From Psococerastis gibbosa (lineage: Eukaryota; Arthropoda; Insecta; Psocodea; Psocidae), in assembly GCA_963971405.1 (NCBI GenBank), contig OZ020485.1:10354001-10418000 (forward strand): DNA of 64,000 nucleotides, in the 5' to 3' direction. This document shows, piece after piece, positions 21,615 through 33,469 of this stretch (position 1 is the first letter of the stretch; every line of letters begins with the position of its first letter). The translations under genes were made by a program, and so were the position numbers. Below the pieces are notes generated by a model. That model did no database searches, was not told the DNA's origin, and saw only the letters and a list, made by a program, of their open reading frames with translations.

Positions 21615-23297
21615 ACTGAATCGGAATAATAACGAATGCACAGTATTCAGACGTGATCCAACATGCAGCGGTTGCCTCTAATACCATTCCAGCCGTGTTG
21701 GATGATATGAGAAAAGATACGAAAGTAAGTAATATTGTCAAATAGCAGGTCCACCAACACCCTTATTCCCTGCCTCGAATCGATTAATCAAAAATCTAAA
21801 ATTACCTCAGACCTACTACTATATAAAGCATAATAAATATTCAAGACCTGTTTCTCGGGCTGCCGACGCAGACAACCATTAAATCAAATGTTAATTCAGG
21901 AAATAGCCTGGTGGTGGTACCATATAAATCAAACAGGCTCTCCCAATTAGAGGACTAATCTCGATAATGGTAGTTTACCAAAATTAACCGCTGACTAGTG
22001 CGGTTTTGTCTAAATTACAATTTTGAAACTTACCCGAAGGAACAAGACGTTAATCAATATTGTGAATTTCTTACTCTTATGTACCCATAGTATCCACTTT
22101 ATAACAGGTATAAAGCCACGTAAATCGAAACAAGGACAAAGTTACTCTTTCCAACTATTTCTCAATTAGTCCTTTTACGCACTATCTAGCTTATTTGTTG
22201 TACTATACTATTGTACTAAAAAAAAGACAAAGGCGTAAATGAGCCTTAAAAAAATAGAAGTTCTTCAATTCGGCGATCTTCGCCCGAATCTCGCCTTACG
22301 TAATAATGTATGCATAGCAAGTTTATTATTTATCCATGCTATTGATCACCTCAGATATCGAATTAAAAAGTCAACAGATGAACAGATAATATAGGAAGAT
22401 TTGTTTCATTTATTAACATTTTTTATTTTAATTCCCATTTTCCCTGACTTTTCCCACTTTGCCATTGACACGTGAATGTCCCATTTAATGTATTACAGTC
22501 AAGAAAACAATCATTTTATTTCAAAATTCACAAGCAAACCCCAGCGGCAAATTTTTTTTTTCATTCGGTAATAAATTTTAAAAGGTCCGAAGAGCGCGAC
22601 AACGCAAATATTGCCTTTAAAAATAGCATTTTTAGTTGTACATTTTGGGACAGAACGAATTGCAGCTACACTAAAATAGTATTGGCTCTGTAGCCTATGT
22701 TTCAAAAATATTGGTAACAGTATATGGCAAGCATTTGAAGGTACTGTACCTATCTAGGTATAGATTGGCCAGTATAGATTTTGTTTTAGGTGCACATTTA
22801 CTGTAGAAATGTAGAACTATACTTATAACAACTCATTCCCGACCTTGGTTGAGGACCAAAATTAGGGGATTTAGAAAAATCTGCAAAAAATCTCATTTTG
22901 TCTGGAGTACATTGCCATTTTCCAAACAGTTGTTTATTATTTTGTGGATTCATCTTATCAATATTATGTAACTTTCTTAACCCCTTACTGATATTTGGTC
23001 GATACCTACAAATAATATTAATGCCTTTGAAACGATTTATAAAAACCTAAAACGCATTGAGAAACTACCGTTACTGTTAAAGTTACTAAATTGAACCATT
23101 CGTCAAAGTAGAAAAATTAGAGATTGTTGACTGAGGCATCAGTGGCTTCAGTGGCAAGGCTTTGACTTGTGCGAGTCTTTACACGCCATACGATCGGAAT
23201 CGTGTCGTAACTCAACACGGATACAAACCGCTACAAACAATGCGACTGAAGAGGTCAATTGGATACATTCATTGGATTTTTTGTATGCGAATAACCT
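21615..23297. other. Unassigned non-coding sequence
   Basis: AT-rich; no motif-bearing ORF and no repeat matched. Confidence 0.45.
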
Positions 23298-23915
23298 TTT
23301 TGCTTTCCAATTTATACGTAGTATAAGAAAAGTTTAGTGATGATCAAAATTGGGTCAGTTTTGGGGGGTTTTATTCTCAAAAAACTAAATAAAATGCATA
23401 AAAACATTATTTCACAAAAACGGCTCCAACGATTTCTTTTAAATTCACATATATTGTAGTCGTTATTAATGTTAATATTAATGTTAACGAAATGCGGGGG
23501 GTCGCTTGCCCCATGATAGTTTGCTTCTGGGGGTAAAAAAATAAAAATAACTAAATTTTCATTACAAATGACTAAAAAATAATCTTTCTTCGGAACCTTT
23601 CTATCGACGATTTCTATCTTCAGTCATGTTTTAGGTGTTCAATTGAGTAACAAAACCTGACACGTTCCTTTCCCAAAAAATTATTTTTTGAAATTTTGAA
23701 AAAATGATAGAAAATTGCATTGCGTGCTCTGCCATTAATACTGTGTGCAATGTATTGGTCCTACCAATCTAGAATATGCAATGCTATAGATGTTTCAGTG
23801 CGTTGAGATAGGGGATATCCTAGGCCGTTGCCAGTGCAATTACTCATTTTCTCTATCTATTAATTGATAGATTGGAAAGCATGTTCGAGTAAACTCGGAC
23901 CGGTTCTTTTAAGTG
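23298..23915 (+). repeat. Rep-E copy 1
   Basis: Begins GCTTTCCAATTTATACGTAG and ends ATTGGAAAGCATGTTCGAGT then AACTCGGACCGGTTCTTTT. Shared with 25323-26180 (+), 63577-64000 (-) and in degraded form 58500-58990. Landmarks are CAACGATTTCTTTTAAATTC, GCGGGGGGTCGCTTGCCCC and CATGTTTTAGGTGTT. The GCTTTCCAAT start and ATTGGAAAGC near the end are inverted, suggesting a DNA-transposon relative, but no target duplication is clear. No coding. Confidence 0.75.
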
Positions 23916-24719
23916 TTACCAAAGCAACAGTCATCCTACAAATGACATATGCGATAGAGATTTCGTATGTACAGTATATTATTAGTAAGATGACTGTTGT
24001 TCGACTTTCCGTGATGTTTCTGCTGTGACGTAAGGTTGAACATAGTGTTGTTAACCACTAGCTCTTTGTAATATAAAATTTATAGCTTCGCTCCCGCCTA
24101 CTGGGTTATTCCATATAACCCTCACAGACTTCCATTGCGCACTCATTTCAAAAAGTAGCAACCTAAGCTATACATACTTCTACTCGTATAATATCTCATC
24201 GCCCACCGTTCAGCTTACAAAATTCAGCACTTACATAACGTGAAAACCAAAGCTGCTTCAGCGGAAATTGACTTTCTTGAACAACTTACCTGAAAAATGC
24301 AAATAGAGTGATTGTATTATAAATATTTTAACATGCAAACCCGATTAACTCAAGCCGTTCTGCACTTCCCGCTACAGCGAGATTAGATTTCTTTGCAAAG
24401 CATTCTAAATTATGTTTGTAGTCATTTAAGGTGCCCTCCTAAACAATCCAAGGACTTGAGTTTAAAAAATCCTTGCATTTTCTTTCTAAAATTGCTTTAG
24501 TAAATTTTGTTTTAAATGGCTTATTCTGGGAAGTAATCTAAAAAACCCTGCTATAGAACGAATGACATAAAATGCTGTGGTGCCTAAATAAAAGTCATAT
24601 TCAAATTTTGTGCTTATAAAAAACATTCCAAATATTTCTGCGATTGAACAAATATTAGAGCAAGTAATCGGGGACATTATATTTATTATTATTGTTGTTG
24701 TTGTTGCTGTTATTACTAC
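23916..24719. other. Unassigned non-coding sequence
   Basis: No motif-bearing ORF or matched repeat; a TTGTTGTTG microsatellite lies at 24685-24705, at the 3' tail of the SINE-C that follows. Confidence 0.45.
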
Positions 24720-25027
24720 GCCTGCTTTCAGCATTTCTGCTCTAAGCAACCCTGTCGGCAGCCTGGCAGGGGGAGTGAGTCAGTCTGTTTATTAACTTGA
24801 GGCACCCTAAGGGCAGACTCTTTCACCTCGAGGGGAGGGAAAGGGGAGTTGACTGACAAGGAGGACCTCCTAATTACAGTAGATCCCGAACCACTAGGGG
24901 AACATGGTAAAGTCGTTATCATGTCCCACCATGTTATTCCCTGCCAACGCTGTGCACACTACCAAGTTTGCCGCAGTTTGGAACATGCTATGCTCTAATA
25001 ATGGATTAAACATGGTAAGGCCGCTAT
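24720..25027 (-). mobile_element. SINE-C copy
   Basis: Minus-strand copy running from GCGGCCTTACCATG (25027 side) through GCAAACTTGGTAGTGTGCAC and AGTGGTTCGGGATC (B-box/T-arm-like) to AGCAGAAATGCTGAAAGCAG. Its 3' half matches the 12.7-kb copy and differs from that at 60371. A (AAC)n stretch follows the 3' end. Confidence 0.75.
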
Positions 25028-25322
25028 TTATTATTACCCTCGAGCCGCCAACCCCACTATGGTTTGCTAAGTATTTGTTAAGTGGAATCATGTGTCAATC
25101 ATGAATCAAGTGGAATCGTCATGCATTGGAATAGATATGACGTGGTGGTAGCGTGCTGCATCAGTTAATATACTTGTGGAGGCTGTTTACAAACATGGCC
25201 AACTCCAAGTTTTAGAATTTTTCAGGAGAGCGGATTTTCTGTTGAAAATTGCATTAAGTTTATAGCTAAGCCCAGACTTCTCAGCGCTTCTATGCGCAAT
25301 CTGGCTGCTTTTGTCACTTTAT
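25028..25322. other. Unassigned non-coding sequence
   Basis: Nothing recognised. Confidence 0.4.
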
Positions 25323-26180
25323 TGCTTTCCAATTTATACGTAGTATAAGGAAAGCTTTGTGATGGTCGAAATTTTCGATTGCGAGATTTCAACGGATTTA
25401 CACGTTTTGAGGTCCCAGGAACCCAAAAAAGTGGTTTTTACAAAATGTCTGTCTGTCGGTCTGTCTGTCTGTTCGTCGATTTCCGGGCAAACTACTCAGT
25501 GGATTTGAGTGAAATTTGGCATGTAGGTTCACAAAAATCATACCTCGGGACCATTTTTTTTTTTTGGGCTAACTCAATTAGGGGGGGTTTTATATTCAAA
25601 AAACTCCAAAAAAACGTCTAAAAAAATTATTTCTCAAAAACGGCTCCAACGATTTCTTTTAAATTCTCGTAGATTGTAGTCGTTATTAATGTTGACAAAA
25701 TGCGGGGGGTCGCTTGCCCCTTGATAGTTTGCTTCTGGGGGTAAAAAAATAAAAATAACTAAATTTTAATGAAAAAATGACTAAAAAATGCGAAACCTTT
25801 CTATCGATGATTTCTACCTTCAAGCATGTTTTAGGTGTTAAATTGAGTAACGAAACCGGATAGGTTGCTTTCCCAAAAAAATATTTGGTTTTGCCCAAAA
25901 AATTATTTTTTGAAAAAAATGATAGAAAATTCGCGCTCAAATGCATTGCATGCCCTGCCATTATTGCTGTGTGGTAATTAATGTGTTTGTTTGACCTATC
26001 GACGAGAATTTACCTCACTTCCAGTGACGTCAGGTGGACAACCGCCCCCCCCCCCCCCCGAGATATCGGAAATTTAACCATAGGAAAAATATTTGCCATA
26101 AAATTACTAATTTTCTCTATCTAATAATTTTGATAAATTGGAAAGCATGTTCGAGTGAACTCGGACCGGTTCTTTTACAA
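25323..26180 (+). repeat. Rep-E copy 2, with (CTGT)n block
   Basis: Same ends and internal landmarks as copy 1, but with an extra ~150-bp segment at 25425-25560: AACCCAAAAAAGTGGTTTTT, a (GTCT)n run, GGGCAAACTACTCAGTGGAT and GTGAAATTTGGCATGTAGG. That segment appears alone and inverted at 11060-11225. A C-run (26041-26060) precedes the right end. Confidence 0.75.
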
Positions 26181-26929
26181 CGTGCAGGTGGACATTAAAA
26201 TTTTCTGCAAGGTCGGATCAAAACCCAATTTTGTGAAAAATGGAGTTGGCCACGTTTGTAACTAAGCTCCTCACTTGTCTTGACAAGCCATGGTGGTACC
26301 TGCTTGTAGGGCGGCTGACGATTGATAAGGCAACGCTATCCAATGCATGGTGGAGCCGTGGAGTATTTCAAACTGTTCAAGTTAACGTGGGAGCTACCTA
26401 AATATGACGCGCCATACGGTATGGCAGCCGAAGAAAATTCTGTGAACCCAAGTATCAACCCTAGGAACATAAGATGAGCTAGGGCCTTACAAGACACAAA
26501 ATGGGCTGAGGTTAATGCAAGCATGGAGAATTTACTAATTACGTACCTACCTATGCATGTATAATTCCATAGCCCTTGATGCATTCCAAAAAAATATATT
26601 GTTTATAAATTCTAAATTAATTAACTGAGGCCGGCATAGGCTTACATAGGCCAGGAAGAGCAAAATTATTCTAGCAACATCTGCCGATAATGCATCGGAA
26701 CAGGGTATGAGCATATTGACATTGCCTTCTGATGCAAACTGCCTCCATCTAAAACCAGCTCCCGACATTGCAATTAGCAAAATTGATATGAGCAGGATTG
26801 GAAACGCGGTAAACATAGTTGGCAGGTATAATACAGTATGTGAGGAAGTGGAGCAAGCAGGACGGAAGGATAGATCGGTGCAGTGGGGCATGGAAGCGAA
26901 TGTTGGTATACAGTATCTGAAAGCGGCAG
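26181..26929. other. Unassigned; contains most of a 171-codon minus-strand frame
   Basis: The minus-strand frame 26547-27062 is open for 171 codons and includes a hydrophobic segment (Phe-Pro-Ile-Leu-Leu-Ile-Ser-Ile-Leu-Leu-Ile). I do not recognise it. Its N-terminal part lies in the tandem repeat described next, where the other two copies are not fully open. Confidence 0.4.
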
Positions 26930-27375
26930 GAGTTGCAACAATGAGTGCTTTGTTGACAATTCCAAAAGCTTCAATTTCCACCCCCAACATCACCCCTTCC
27001 GGATTAATCAAACCTAGTTTCAAAACACGTTTACTACGCGCAGAAGAAAGTTGTGCAGGCAAAACGAAGGTTTATTATCGTTGAAATTACCGTTGAAGAT
27101 TTAAAAAAACCAATTAGAATGAGAGATGAAAAAGATGAAATGAATCGATAAATCGATGTTGCTATCATTTTTATGGCTAGGTTTGGAAACGAACAAAGAG
27201 TTTTTGTTGGCAATTCTAATTAAGCTTCAATATCCACCCCCACCAGCTCCTCTTCGATCCTGATTAGTTAAAGTAAGTCACACAATGTATTTACAACGCA
27301 CAGAAGGCAGTAGTGAAGGAAATTAGCGAATCAGCGATACACGAAAATGTTTGTAATTGTAAAGATTTTTTATAC

Positions 27376-27680
27376 ATTGTAGTATTATATGGTATATACT
27401 GTATAACACTGACTTTAAATTAACTTTGGTTGAAGAGGTAACCACCTCGTTATAACCAAAATTGGAGGATATGGAAAAAACCCACGATCTACGCCTAACC
27501 GGGGCGTCGTCTGAACCGCTGGACCACAAGCCCCGACAAGTCCAGTAATCGCCAAATCCTCTACTTATGCTCAAATTGACATGATTCGTGTTGCTAGACA
27601 GGTTAGCACAACTACGAAACTATCTAACCGAACAGGTCTGTGAGCTTACTTAATTGCATAAAGGCAATGCTTTATTCTAT
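27376..27680 (-). mobile_element. SINE-A long copy (minus)
   Basis: The minus strand carries the ~150-bp upstream block (27534-27680), a tRNA-like unit truncated after its anticodon arm (27481-27533) and the downstream block (TTTTTTCCATATCCTCCAAT to TATACCATATAATACTACA). It matches 6735-7010 in the upstream part and 27681-27785 in the downstream part. Confidence 0.65.
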
Positions 27681-27916
27681 ACATTGTAGTATTATATGGT
27701 ATATATAACACTGAGATTAAATTAACTTTGGTTGAAGAGGTAACATCCTTGTTATTACCGAAATTAGAGGATATGAAAAAAACTGGGCTTGGCGGGATTC
27801 GAACCCACGATCTACAAGGGCTTGTGGTTCAGTGGTTAAGACGACCCCCCGGTCAGGCATAGATCGTGGGTTCGAATCCCGCCAAGCCCGGTTTTTTCCA
27901 TATTCTCTAATTTCGG
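27681..27916. mobile_element. SINE-A derived tRNA palindrome
   Basis: Left arm 27757-27815 (antisense 3' half of the tRNA-like unit plus downstream block) and right arm 27862-27916 are nearly perfect inverted copies, e.g. GGCGGGATTCGAACCCACGA vs TCGTGGGTTCGAATCCCGCC. A complete sense tRNA-like unit (27818-27889) overlaps the right arm. Such a head-to-head arrangement gives a hairpin of ~58 bp arms. Confidence 0.75.
27818..27889 (+). tRNA. tRNA-like unit in palindrome (probably a pseudo-tRNA)
   Basis: Perfect 7-bp acceptor stem GGGCTTG/CAAGCCC and a good T arm GTGGG-TTCGAAT-CCCGC (intact B box GGTTCGAATCC). The A-box region TGGTTCAGTGG is good, but the anticodon stem (ACCCC/GGCAT) is largely unpaired. 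Confidence 0.5.
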
Positions 27917-28260
27917 TTAAGATATTTTTTGTTGAAGATTCCAAAAACCTCATCGATGGGCAGATGGGTCCAATCAATCGATGTTGCTGTCAGAAAAATT
28001 GTTTTGGCTAGGTTTGGAAGCAAAAAATGAGGTTTGGTTGACAATCCCAAAAACATCAATTTCTGCCTCCCACGCTACAACTTTTTCCTGATTGTAGTCA
28101 AACAAAGTAATCTCCACAATGCTATAACTACGCGTAGAAGACAGTACATAGGAAAGTACGAAAAGGTTTGTTAATGTTTAGGATTTTGTTGAAGATTCCA
28201 AAACTCCCATCAGATGAAATGAATCAATTACCTAATCAATATTGCTACCAGCAAAATTGT

Positions 28261-29644
28261 TATGAGTGAAACAATGAGAGCTAATAATTTAATAAAATCT
28301 TTAATTTCTAGTGAAACATTTCACTTACAAAGTGCAAGCTTAAATATTTTATTGCCTTCGATGTATGAGAGATTCAACTTAATGGCGAAACCCTTCATAC
28401 TCGTATCTTCAATTTCTTTGCCCCGCACCCCTATCAAGCTGATCATGAAACATTATGGGTGTAAAACACTAATTTATTCAGAATGGAATATTTATTTTCA
28501 AAAACATACACTAATTAAATACGCATAGTTATCCCAACCCTAAGCCTAAGTTCCTCAATAGGTCTTGTGTTGCCGGGATACGATTACAATATACAATTAA
28601 AAAATATAAATTATTCAGTAATGCTTATTATATATATACAACATCATAGAAAGTTCATAATATAATAAATTTTAGTAAGTAATATTTCAGAACAAAAATA
28701 TTAAAAGGTTAAAAGAGAGTTAATTAAAAAGCTGAAACAATAACAAGTCCCGTAGCTGTTTATCAGAAAGGTTGGTTTTACGCCTTTTCACTGCTGTCTT
28801 CAATATATTTTCATTGTCTTTCAATTTTTTGAGTTCTACTGGCATGACATAAAACATCTAACATGCTAAACAGCTGGGCGCATGCATATACATACTCATA
28901 TTTAACTCTATGTGCAGAAGGAAGACTTCGATATGTAGACAATTACTGATAGGCAACAAAAAGTTTGTTGCTGTTGCTATCTCTTATAATTACATAACTG
29001 TGGTCTGACTGATTCGGCAAGTTTGTGGCAGTTCCTGAACAGGGCTCAATAGCGATAGTAATATTCGTAAAAGCCTTTTGTAGACTCAAAGAAAAAGAAA
29101 ATGTTAAAAAATAAATAGGAGGTTATTTATGATGGATATCAAGGACATTTTATGGCACAGACGACGAATAATACATCATATAGATTTAAGAATAATAACA
29201 GCGCTTACATTACATACAGGCTTCCGAATAAAATAACACTGTGTCTCACTGTTTCTAAAAACAAACAGACAACCTATTAATCTTATTCGAATCTCTATAA
29301 AAACAAACCGTGCAATGTCACCGGCAGATGTATAATATTCTATTAGACGTAAATTAAATGGAAGGGTAGATTTGTACAAGGAACACCACTCCGCTGGGAA
29401 ACGCACAGAAAACGGATTTGTGTTTAGCGGCAGGGGATTAATTCCTCACTTGCAAGTTCCCAGGGTCCGTGTGATTGGACAGTACTATTGTACTTCGTAA
29501 TTAAATTATACCCTACCGCCTAGATGATACTGAAGTATCATTGTTGACATCACCATATCCATTATCACAACATACAGTAAGTAATGAATAGAAACCCATA
29601 CAATGCACATATCCATCAGTGTTAACCGCCTTAAGAGGAAACTC
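28261..29644. other. Unassigned non-coding sequence
   Basis: AT-rich; two ~80-codon frames without motifs; no matched repeat. Confidence 0.45.
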
Positions 29645-29850
29645 TTAGTTACTACATACTAACCTTGGCAGGTTAGCCATTTGGTGACGCGCTGACCAGT
29701 ATCTCCTTGCTGTTTCCCGGAAGATGTCGTCCGTTTGGTCTTCCACGTCTTCTATCAGAGTTGGGCACTCAAGTAGATGCTTTGCATTCATTTCGACTTC
29801 GTTACACAAGACGTCCGAATCAAAGACCCTGACCATCTTAAGAGGAAACT
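29645..29850 (-). pseudogene. LINE-F ORF2 C-terminal fragment
   Basis: 63 open codons on the minus strand. 'EMNAKHLLECPTLIEDVEDQ' (His-Leu-Leu-x-x-Cys-Pro) followed by 'ETARRYWSARHQMANLPR' aligns with the 47.7-kb copy ('ALTDDAIEDDEDDFAGIARLY', 'WSARHQMAQMPR'). 5' and 3' parts are missing. Confidence 0.75.
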
Positions 29851-31157
29851 ATGACATCGGCATAGCTTGGGGAAACACAGTGCTTCTCGTCGGAATCTGA
29901 CTTGCAGCAAGATGGAGCTAACCAGCCTCGGACAACTCCAAGTGCTAATGTGGTGCGACCCAAGATGACAATCAATTTGTTTCAATGCGCCCTATGCCCA
30001 CTACCTGCACTTTAGACGATCTTTGGAAGTACACAGACACTGGACCCAAAGGTTTTAATGAGTCTCACCTCGGACACGAAAAAGTAAGTCAATTAAGTGC
30101 AACCACTTTTCCTGAACTTGTCCTTGACCTGAACACTGTCCATCCTGCTGCTGCAATGTTCAATAACCGTGCGTACATGACTTTCCTTCTTCTATAGTCG
30201 CAACCTATACATTGTTTTGTAGCAAATATTTCCCTTCTCAATTTTTTTCTGTCCTCATCTCACATATCGCGCTTGAGGTCTTCCGTTAACACCTTCTTTG
30301 GTCAGTCTCAGACATTGGTGCCCTCAATGGATCCTTCTATAAAGGTATTAACGAGGTGTACAGAGACAGCCGAAGCCTTTCAAAACATCCCAAACACTTG
30401 CAGGTATGAAAGGAGTTGGGATGTTTGTGAGACAGGTATTGATGAGTGGCTATGCTACGAAGGCGAATAATACCAGGACTATAGCGACAAATGAATTTGA
30501 TTCAGTGAAGGGTTTGACACAGCCACCTGAACTAAGAGAAGGTGTAACCAGAGAGATATGAGTAAAACTGAAAGTTACAAAAAGGAGGCAAACCAGGTTA
30601 CAATAAGCTACCTACCCAAGGGCTACCAAACGCCACCGGTTTCGACTTAGAGAGAGAGAGAGAGAGAGAAAAAGAGTAAACTCACCTTAGAAGTTTATAT
30701 ACTCTCTTATTGTCATCCATGAACTTTACAAGCTCAACTTATTTTTTTTTCAATTTTAATCGCCAGTAATAAAAAAAACGTAGTTGCATGGCTATTTCTT
30801 AAAATGAGTTTTAAGGAATTTTTAATTTTCGGTACCTAAATAATGATTTTCATAATAGGGATAGAAAGATTAACGTTTACATAAAAATTCCTTGCAATAA
30901 TAGTCTTACTGCCATTATTAACTCTAATTTGTCAAATTACAAAGAAAATTAAACAAATAAGGCATCAAGAATGATCCAGGGGTGACAAAAGTTACTGTGA
31001 GCCAATTTTTACTAATTCAAATTCTTAGGATAGGCTATGACTTCAAAAATATAGAGTGACATGAGACACGGCCATAACTACGCTAACTACTATAGGCTAC
31101 TATCTTTGAACGACCATAAAATATGATGCATTCAAAGCTACAATAGCCTACTACAGT
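29851..31157. other. Unassigned; (GA)n microsatellite at ~30650-30670
   Basis: Short frames without motifs. The dinucleotide run lies at 30650-30670. No matched repeat. Confidence 0.45.
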
Positions 31158-31480
31158 CAGGACATGTAGAGTAGTGGTACAGACTCCAACTTTCACCCAA
31201 AAGGTTGTTAGTTCGAGTCCCATGCTTGCTATATATTTTCTGGCCATGCTTCGGAGGGCATGTAAAGCAGGCGGTCCCAGGTGTAAGAGTGTAAGAGAGT
31301 TGTACATTTCGTGGGTTATATTCTTAAATATGGATTGAAAATCAGGACACAGATTGAATGCACTCTGTATTATGATAATAAAATAATAACTATGGTAACC
31401 GAATAGAATGGAACATTTGATAAGTATACTACAGATGGCTTAGTAATAGAACAAAAAAAAGTCAATATTAATTTATTTAT
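31158..31480 (+). mobile_element. SINE-B copy with internal extra sequence
   Basis: Head CAGGACATGTAGAGTAGTGG (A box TAGAGTAGTGG) and AGTTCGAGTCCC (B box), then TGGCCATGCTTCGGAGGGCA and a GTAAAGCAGGCGGTCCC body. The usual 3' end (GGCTTAGTAATAGAACAAAA then ATTAATTTATTTAT) resumes at ~31438, so about 130 bp of unrelated sequence separate body and tail. Confidence 0.7.
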
Positions 31481-31984
31481 CTATAACCCCCGAAAATCTG
31501 GCTAGGGCCCACCGCATGTCGACCCCCATCAATAAGTCGTCAACATGTCACTCGTGTAGAATTTACTAATGTAACCCCTACCGACATCTAACTTAATCTA
31601 AGGTAAGGTGAAGCTGTTAATATTGCGTCAGAATTGGAGCGTTTATCTCGACAATAGTGAAGAGTCTTGGATTAGCGCCAAAAACAAAGTTTGGGGCATT
31701 TTTGTAAGTGGTTAGTAGAAGTCATAGAGGGAGAATAGCTGCAAAGGTAATGGAATACCCCCCCCCCCCGCCCATTATCTCTCTGTCGTCTCAATTTCAT
31801 GGTAAATTAACGTTCTTGGCATCTACCTAACGTTCAGTCTCACATATCATTTTCCATTCTTTTTGTATTTTCCTATAGGTGGCCATATGCCGTTTTAAGA
31901 ACAAGTGAACCCGTTCATGTTTTCCTATTTATCAATTAGCAGAGGTACCGGGATAGATAATATGAGATAAATTGAGTTACTTTA
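31481..31984. other. Unassigned non-coding sequence
   Basis: Nothing recognised; C-run at ~31760. Confidence 0.45.
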
Positions 31985-32215
31985 GTTTTACTTTTTCCTC
32001 GCTTTTATCCCTAGGGGAGGTCAGCGATACGGCAGGCTCTCTTCCTCTCCCTGCGGTTCTGTGCTTCGGCTGCAGTTGCTCCTACAATCCTGAGGTCTTG
32101 GCGGACATTCGTTTTTACTGTTAGCCTGGGCCGTCCTCGTCGTCTTTTTCCCCCGGCTTCGATATCTTTTACCCGCTTTATCAGGCTATTTGGCTGCCTT
32201 CTTTCTCTCTTGAGT
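31985..32215 (-). pseudogene. LINE ORF2 C-terminal relic (RTE-like)
   Basis: The minus strand reads 'KRRRGRPRLTVKTNVRQDLR' followed by a Val-Gly-Ala-Thr and Gln-Asn-Arg-Arg-Glu segment. This is the Gly-Arg-Pro-Arg...Asp-Leu-Arg pattern that ends many RTE-like ORF2 proteins and also appears in 39440-40498. Frame is partly broken. Confidence 0.5.
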
Positions 32216-33021
32216 TAACCCAAAATAAAAATAAAACATTCCCGGGATATGATTTTTAATCCTAAATTTAATCAAAATCCACCCGGGTAGTTTGCCGACA
32301 TCGAAAATTTTGACAATGATACATCTTTCCCAATAATAAAAAAATTATTGGTCTATTGTCACCTATTGCTTATTATCAAAATTAATAGGGTTCGGGCATG
32401 GATAGAAAGTGGTTGGAAAACGATAAAAAAATTTCAGCGTCCAGTACCATAGGTACCATTTCCATTTTGTCTTCCCCAAAATGTAACAAATTGTAACATT
32501 CTCCATCTGTGTGCCATTTTGAAGAACGATTTGAGCATTATTATTTAGTTCCCCCCAAATTCCAGAAGACGTTCAGCGTGCAAACTTTCAAAAGGTAAAC
32601 TTTATTGTACCAAATTTACACCATTGTCTGCTACCATTAACAGGCCGGAAAGAGTCTCAAGCGTTATCTAAGATATATTGTTTAATGGGGGCAAATTATG
32701 ACTTTTTTCACAATCATTATGACCAAGCTCGCATGCAGTGCATTATTGGCCGCAGAGCTCCTTATGTAGTCCATATAATAATATATAGGCTAATCATAAA
32801 TAAAAGTTTAGATCGGATCATGATTCTGCGGCCGTATTGGCTATGCATCCGGCAGCATTCAACCTGTTTCCTGTTCTTAGAAAAAAATTTTCGACATGAG
32901 GCCTGCTGCCAAATGTGTGTGAAGGGTAAAAATGTTGCCAAGTCAGAAACAGGAAATAGATTTTTCCCCATGTATCATATATACACCCTACTGGAAATCC
33001 AGCGACGAATTGTCTGTATAT
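32216..33021. other. Unassigned; weak match to the Rep-E-associated block
   Basis: ATCAAAATCCACCCGGGTAG then TTTGCC at ~32272 resembles ATCCACCGAGTAGTTTGC of the 11060-11225 block, strongly diverged. Otherwise nothing recognised. Confidence 0.35.
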
Positions 33022-33138
33022 GGCGGGGTTTCCACATACGTCAATGGTCAATGGTAAATATGGTTTCGACGTGGTAGCAGACATTTTTAGTATGTCTTTA
33101 ATGTCTGCTAAAACGTCAATCCCACATTTATCATTGAC
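33022..33138. mobile_element. Hairpin MITE, right end lost
   Basis: GGCGGGGTTTCCACATACG left end as at 47694, then TCGACGTGGTAGCAGACAT and AATGTCTGCTAAAACGTCAA arms and a partial mirrored CATTTATCATTGAC. The terminal GTGGAAACCCC of the right arm is missing. Confidence 0.7.
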
Positions 33139-33469
33139 TTAATAAAGCAGCATCAGTAACACTAATCTAAATGTTGTCAATATTATTTTGTCATTCTACG
33201 CCTTTATAGCCTTAGGCTGAGCTGTAGACAACTAGCGGGGTCATAGGTGGCGGATAGCGGAAAGGCCGCCGATATGGTGGGGAGATGCGATTATAACGAA
33301 TAAGCAGTCCCCAACAAAGCAGCAGCAAAATCGGAGAATGTGGTGGCAAGTCTGGTGATGCAGGCTTGTCTAGAAAAAGCCAGAGTAGCCCGAGGATGAT
33401 TATGAGACTGGGCGAATAGTTGCCGCCACTAAATAAGCAAATAAGCAACCACTACTAGGGTACTCTTTT
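33139..33469. other. Unassigned non-coding sequence
   Basis: Probably part of the LINE relic that follows, but no protein motif is readable. Confidence 0.35.

Larger units (their letters stand above)
26930..28260 (-). repeat. Diverged three-unit tandem repeat with coding-like conservation
   Basis: Three related blocks (about 26930-27190, 27200-27340 and 28010-28260) share, on the minus strand, a translated core. Block 1 reads 'GVEIEAFGIVNKAL', block 3 'EAEIDVFGIVNQT', block 2 a decayed 'GVDIEA'. All carry ACGCGYAGAAG- or ACGCACAGAAG-like sequence upstream and GTTGAAGATT, CGATGTTGCT and GGCTAGGTTTGGAA downstream. Blocks 2 and 3 are split by tRNA-bearing repeats (27376-27916). It could be an old repeated exon or a repeat family. 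Confidence 0.5.

Noticed and set aside
26707-27084. 125-codon plus-strand open frame
   Set aside because: It is the antisense of the longer 171-codon frame and shows no domain; the conserved core lies on the other strand.
32685-33084. 130-codon plus and 88-codon minus frames
   Set aside because: No motifs; partly run into the hairpin MITE at 33022.
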